Below, piece by piece: positions 63,143 to 64,000 of a stretch of 64,000 nucleotides of DNA (position 1 is the stretch's first letter; each line of letters begins with the position of its first letter). This DNA comes from Nymphaea colorata. Its lineage: Eukaryota > Streptophyta > Magnoliopsida > Nymphaeales > Nymphaeaceae. The notes beneath the pieces are model-generated. The model searched no databases. It had not been told where the DNA came from and was given only the letters and a program-made list of their open reading frames with translations. The translations under genes and the position numbers were made by a program. The DNA lies in assembly GCF_008831285.2 (NCBI RefSeq), contig NC_045151.1, positions 367,544-431,543 on the forward strand. The letters are read 5' to 3'.

Positions 63143-64000
63143 CTGCAAGTAAGAAATCCTGAGGTGGCAGGACCTGGAATTAAGAGAGATGGCTTACATA
63201 CATCAAAATGACAAAAGAAGAGGAGAGATAAAGAGAAGCAGAAAAATGAATACATCACATATTATACATTGACCTTTGTTAAAAAAAGAAAAAAGATGAA
63301 TGAATAATGTCAATCACATTGTGGACGACCATAAGGCTTTATGGTTGCTTCGATGAGGTTCCATAACCAGGTTTCCCATCTTATTATATTGAACGAAACC
63401 ACATATTATGAACTGCTCGTAGGAAGACGAGAAAAAAAAAAATTATACATTAACAATAGAAAGTGGAAAATAGGAAAACAGAGCTCATCATCCACAGATT
63501 CTATCTAAGGACGACTAGAAAGGGAAGCAAATTTACATAACATCAAGAGTCTCGTCCACGGTACGATTGACCACAAAAGCATTGCCGTTTGAGCCCTAAC
63601 AGTGTGCTTAGAAGACGAAACATGGAAGCATTTAATTGGCCCCAGGACATACCAAGCTGCATGTATTGGTCAAATGTAGACCTTCACAAACTCAGATTAA
63701 GGCGAATACAGTTCCTTTCCCATTTCCCACCGGCAATACTGTCAAATACAGATTTAATTTTGGCCCTTTAGATGGAAGTGCTGAAAGAATGTTTAAAGGG
63801 AAATGGTTTAACACTCAAGGGGAGAGCATTCGTCATCAGTTTCAATTTTCAAACGACCAACAGGCTTCAGAGTAGGAATGCAGCAACTTGCCCACCAAAA
63901 TTTCTATATGTTTTGTGAATTGAAATTCTAAATTTCTAATTCCGCATTATCTAACACAAGTAATAGAGAATGCTGAGGTCCTAAAGATATTGAGAAGCAC
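63143..64000. other. Upstream part of the 5-phosphatase locus, unresolved
   Basis: N-terminal coding exons of the 5-phosphatase are expected on the minus strand here or beyond the window. The reading frame stays open a little above 63142 through an alternative acceptor (TTCCAG near 63172), so the exon boundary is uncertain. I could not identify another exon with confidence. Confidence 0.4.

Noticed and set aside
63530-63620. Minus-strand segment reading GNAFVVNRTVDETLD, possible upstream 5-phosphatase exon
   Set aside because: No convincing splice-site pair joins it to 63142 and I do not recognise it as part of the family.

Overview
This is eukaryotic nuclear DNA from a flowering plant. The evidence is intron-rich genes whose products are plant types (a DUF26 cysteine-rich receptor-like kinase, a type I inositol polyphosphate 5-phosphatase, a plant sterol-glucosyltransferase-like enzyme), AT-rich GT-AG introns of up to several kilobases, a nuclear tRNA-Gly, copia debris and many small terminal-inverted-repeat elements. 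The species cannot be named from the window alone.

Layout. 28-463 (+): the last two exons of a choline kinase. 2362-8568 (-): a complete THG1-type tRNA-His guanylyltransferase in 7 coding exons (259 aa). 10323-10393 (+): tRNA-Gly(GCC). 13264-20366 (-): a complete DHRS12-like short-chain dehydrogenase in 10 coding exons (322 aa). 22045-44449 (+): a complete GT-B glycosyltransferase of the sterol-glucosyltransferase kind in 15 coding exons (529 aa), whose 22 kb length comes from introns loaded with transposons. 49838-55131 (-): a complete cysteine-rich receptor-like kinase in 7 exons (663 aa). 59375-63142 (-): most of a type I inositol polyphosphate 5-phosphatase; its 5' end is missing or unresolved and its last short exon is uncertain.

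I rebuilt the exon structures by following conserved protein sequence across the introns and checking that splice sites and codon phase agree at every junction. For the four complete genes the summed exon lengths are exact multiples of three, ending in a stop. The genes look like unrelated housekeeping and signalling loci. There is no sign of an operon-like or biosynthetic cluster, and I did not find a new multi-gene system.

The unusual content is mostly in the introns. The clearest item is a 1.8 kb copia-derived element at 29995-31791 whose two LTRs face each other in inverted orientation but which still has TG/CA outer ends and a 5-bp target duplication. Others are several small DNA transposons with readable terminal repeats and target duplications, a probable GC-AG intron in the 5-phosphatase gene, and a THG1 with one catalytic domain where I recall two in Arabidopsis.
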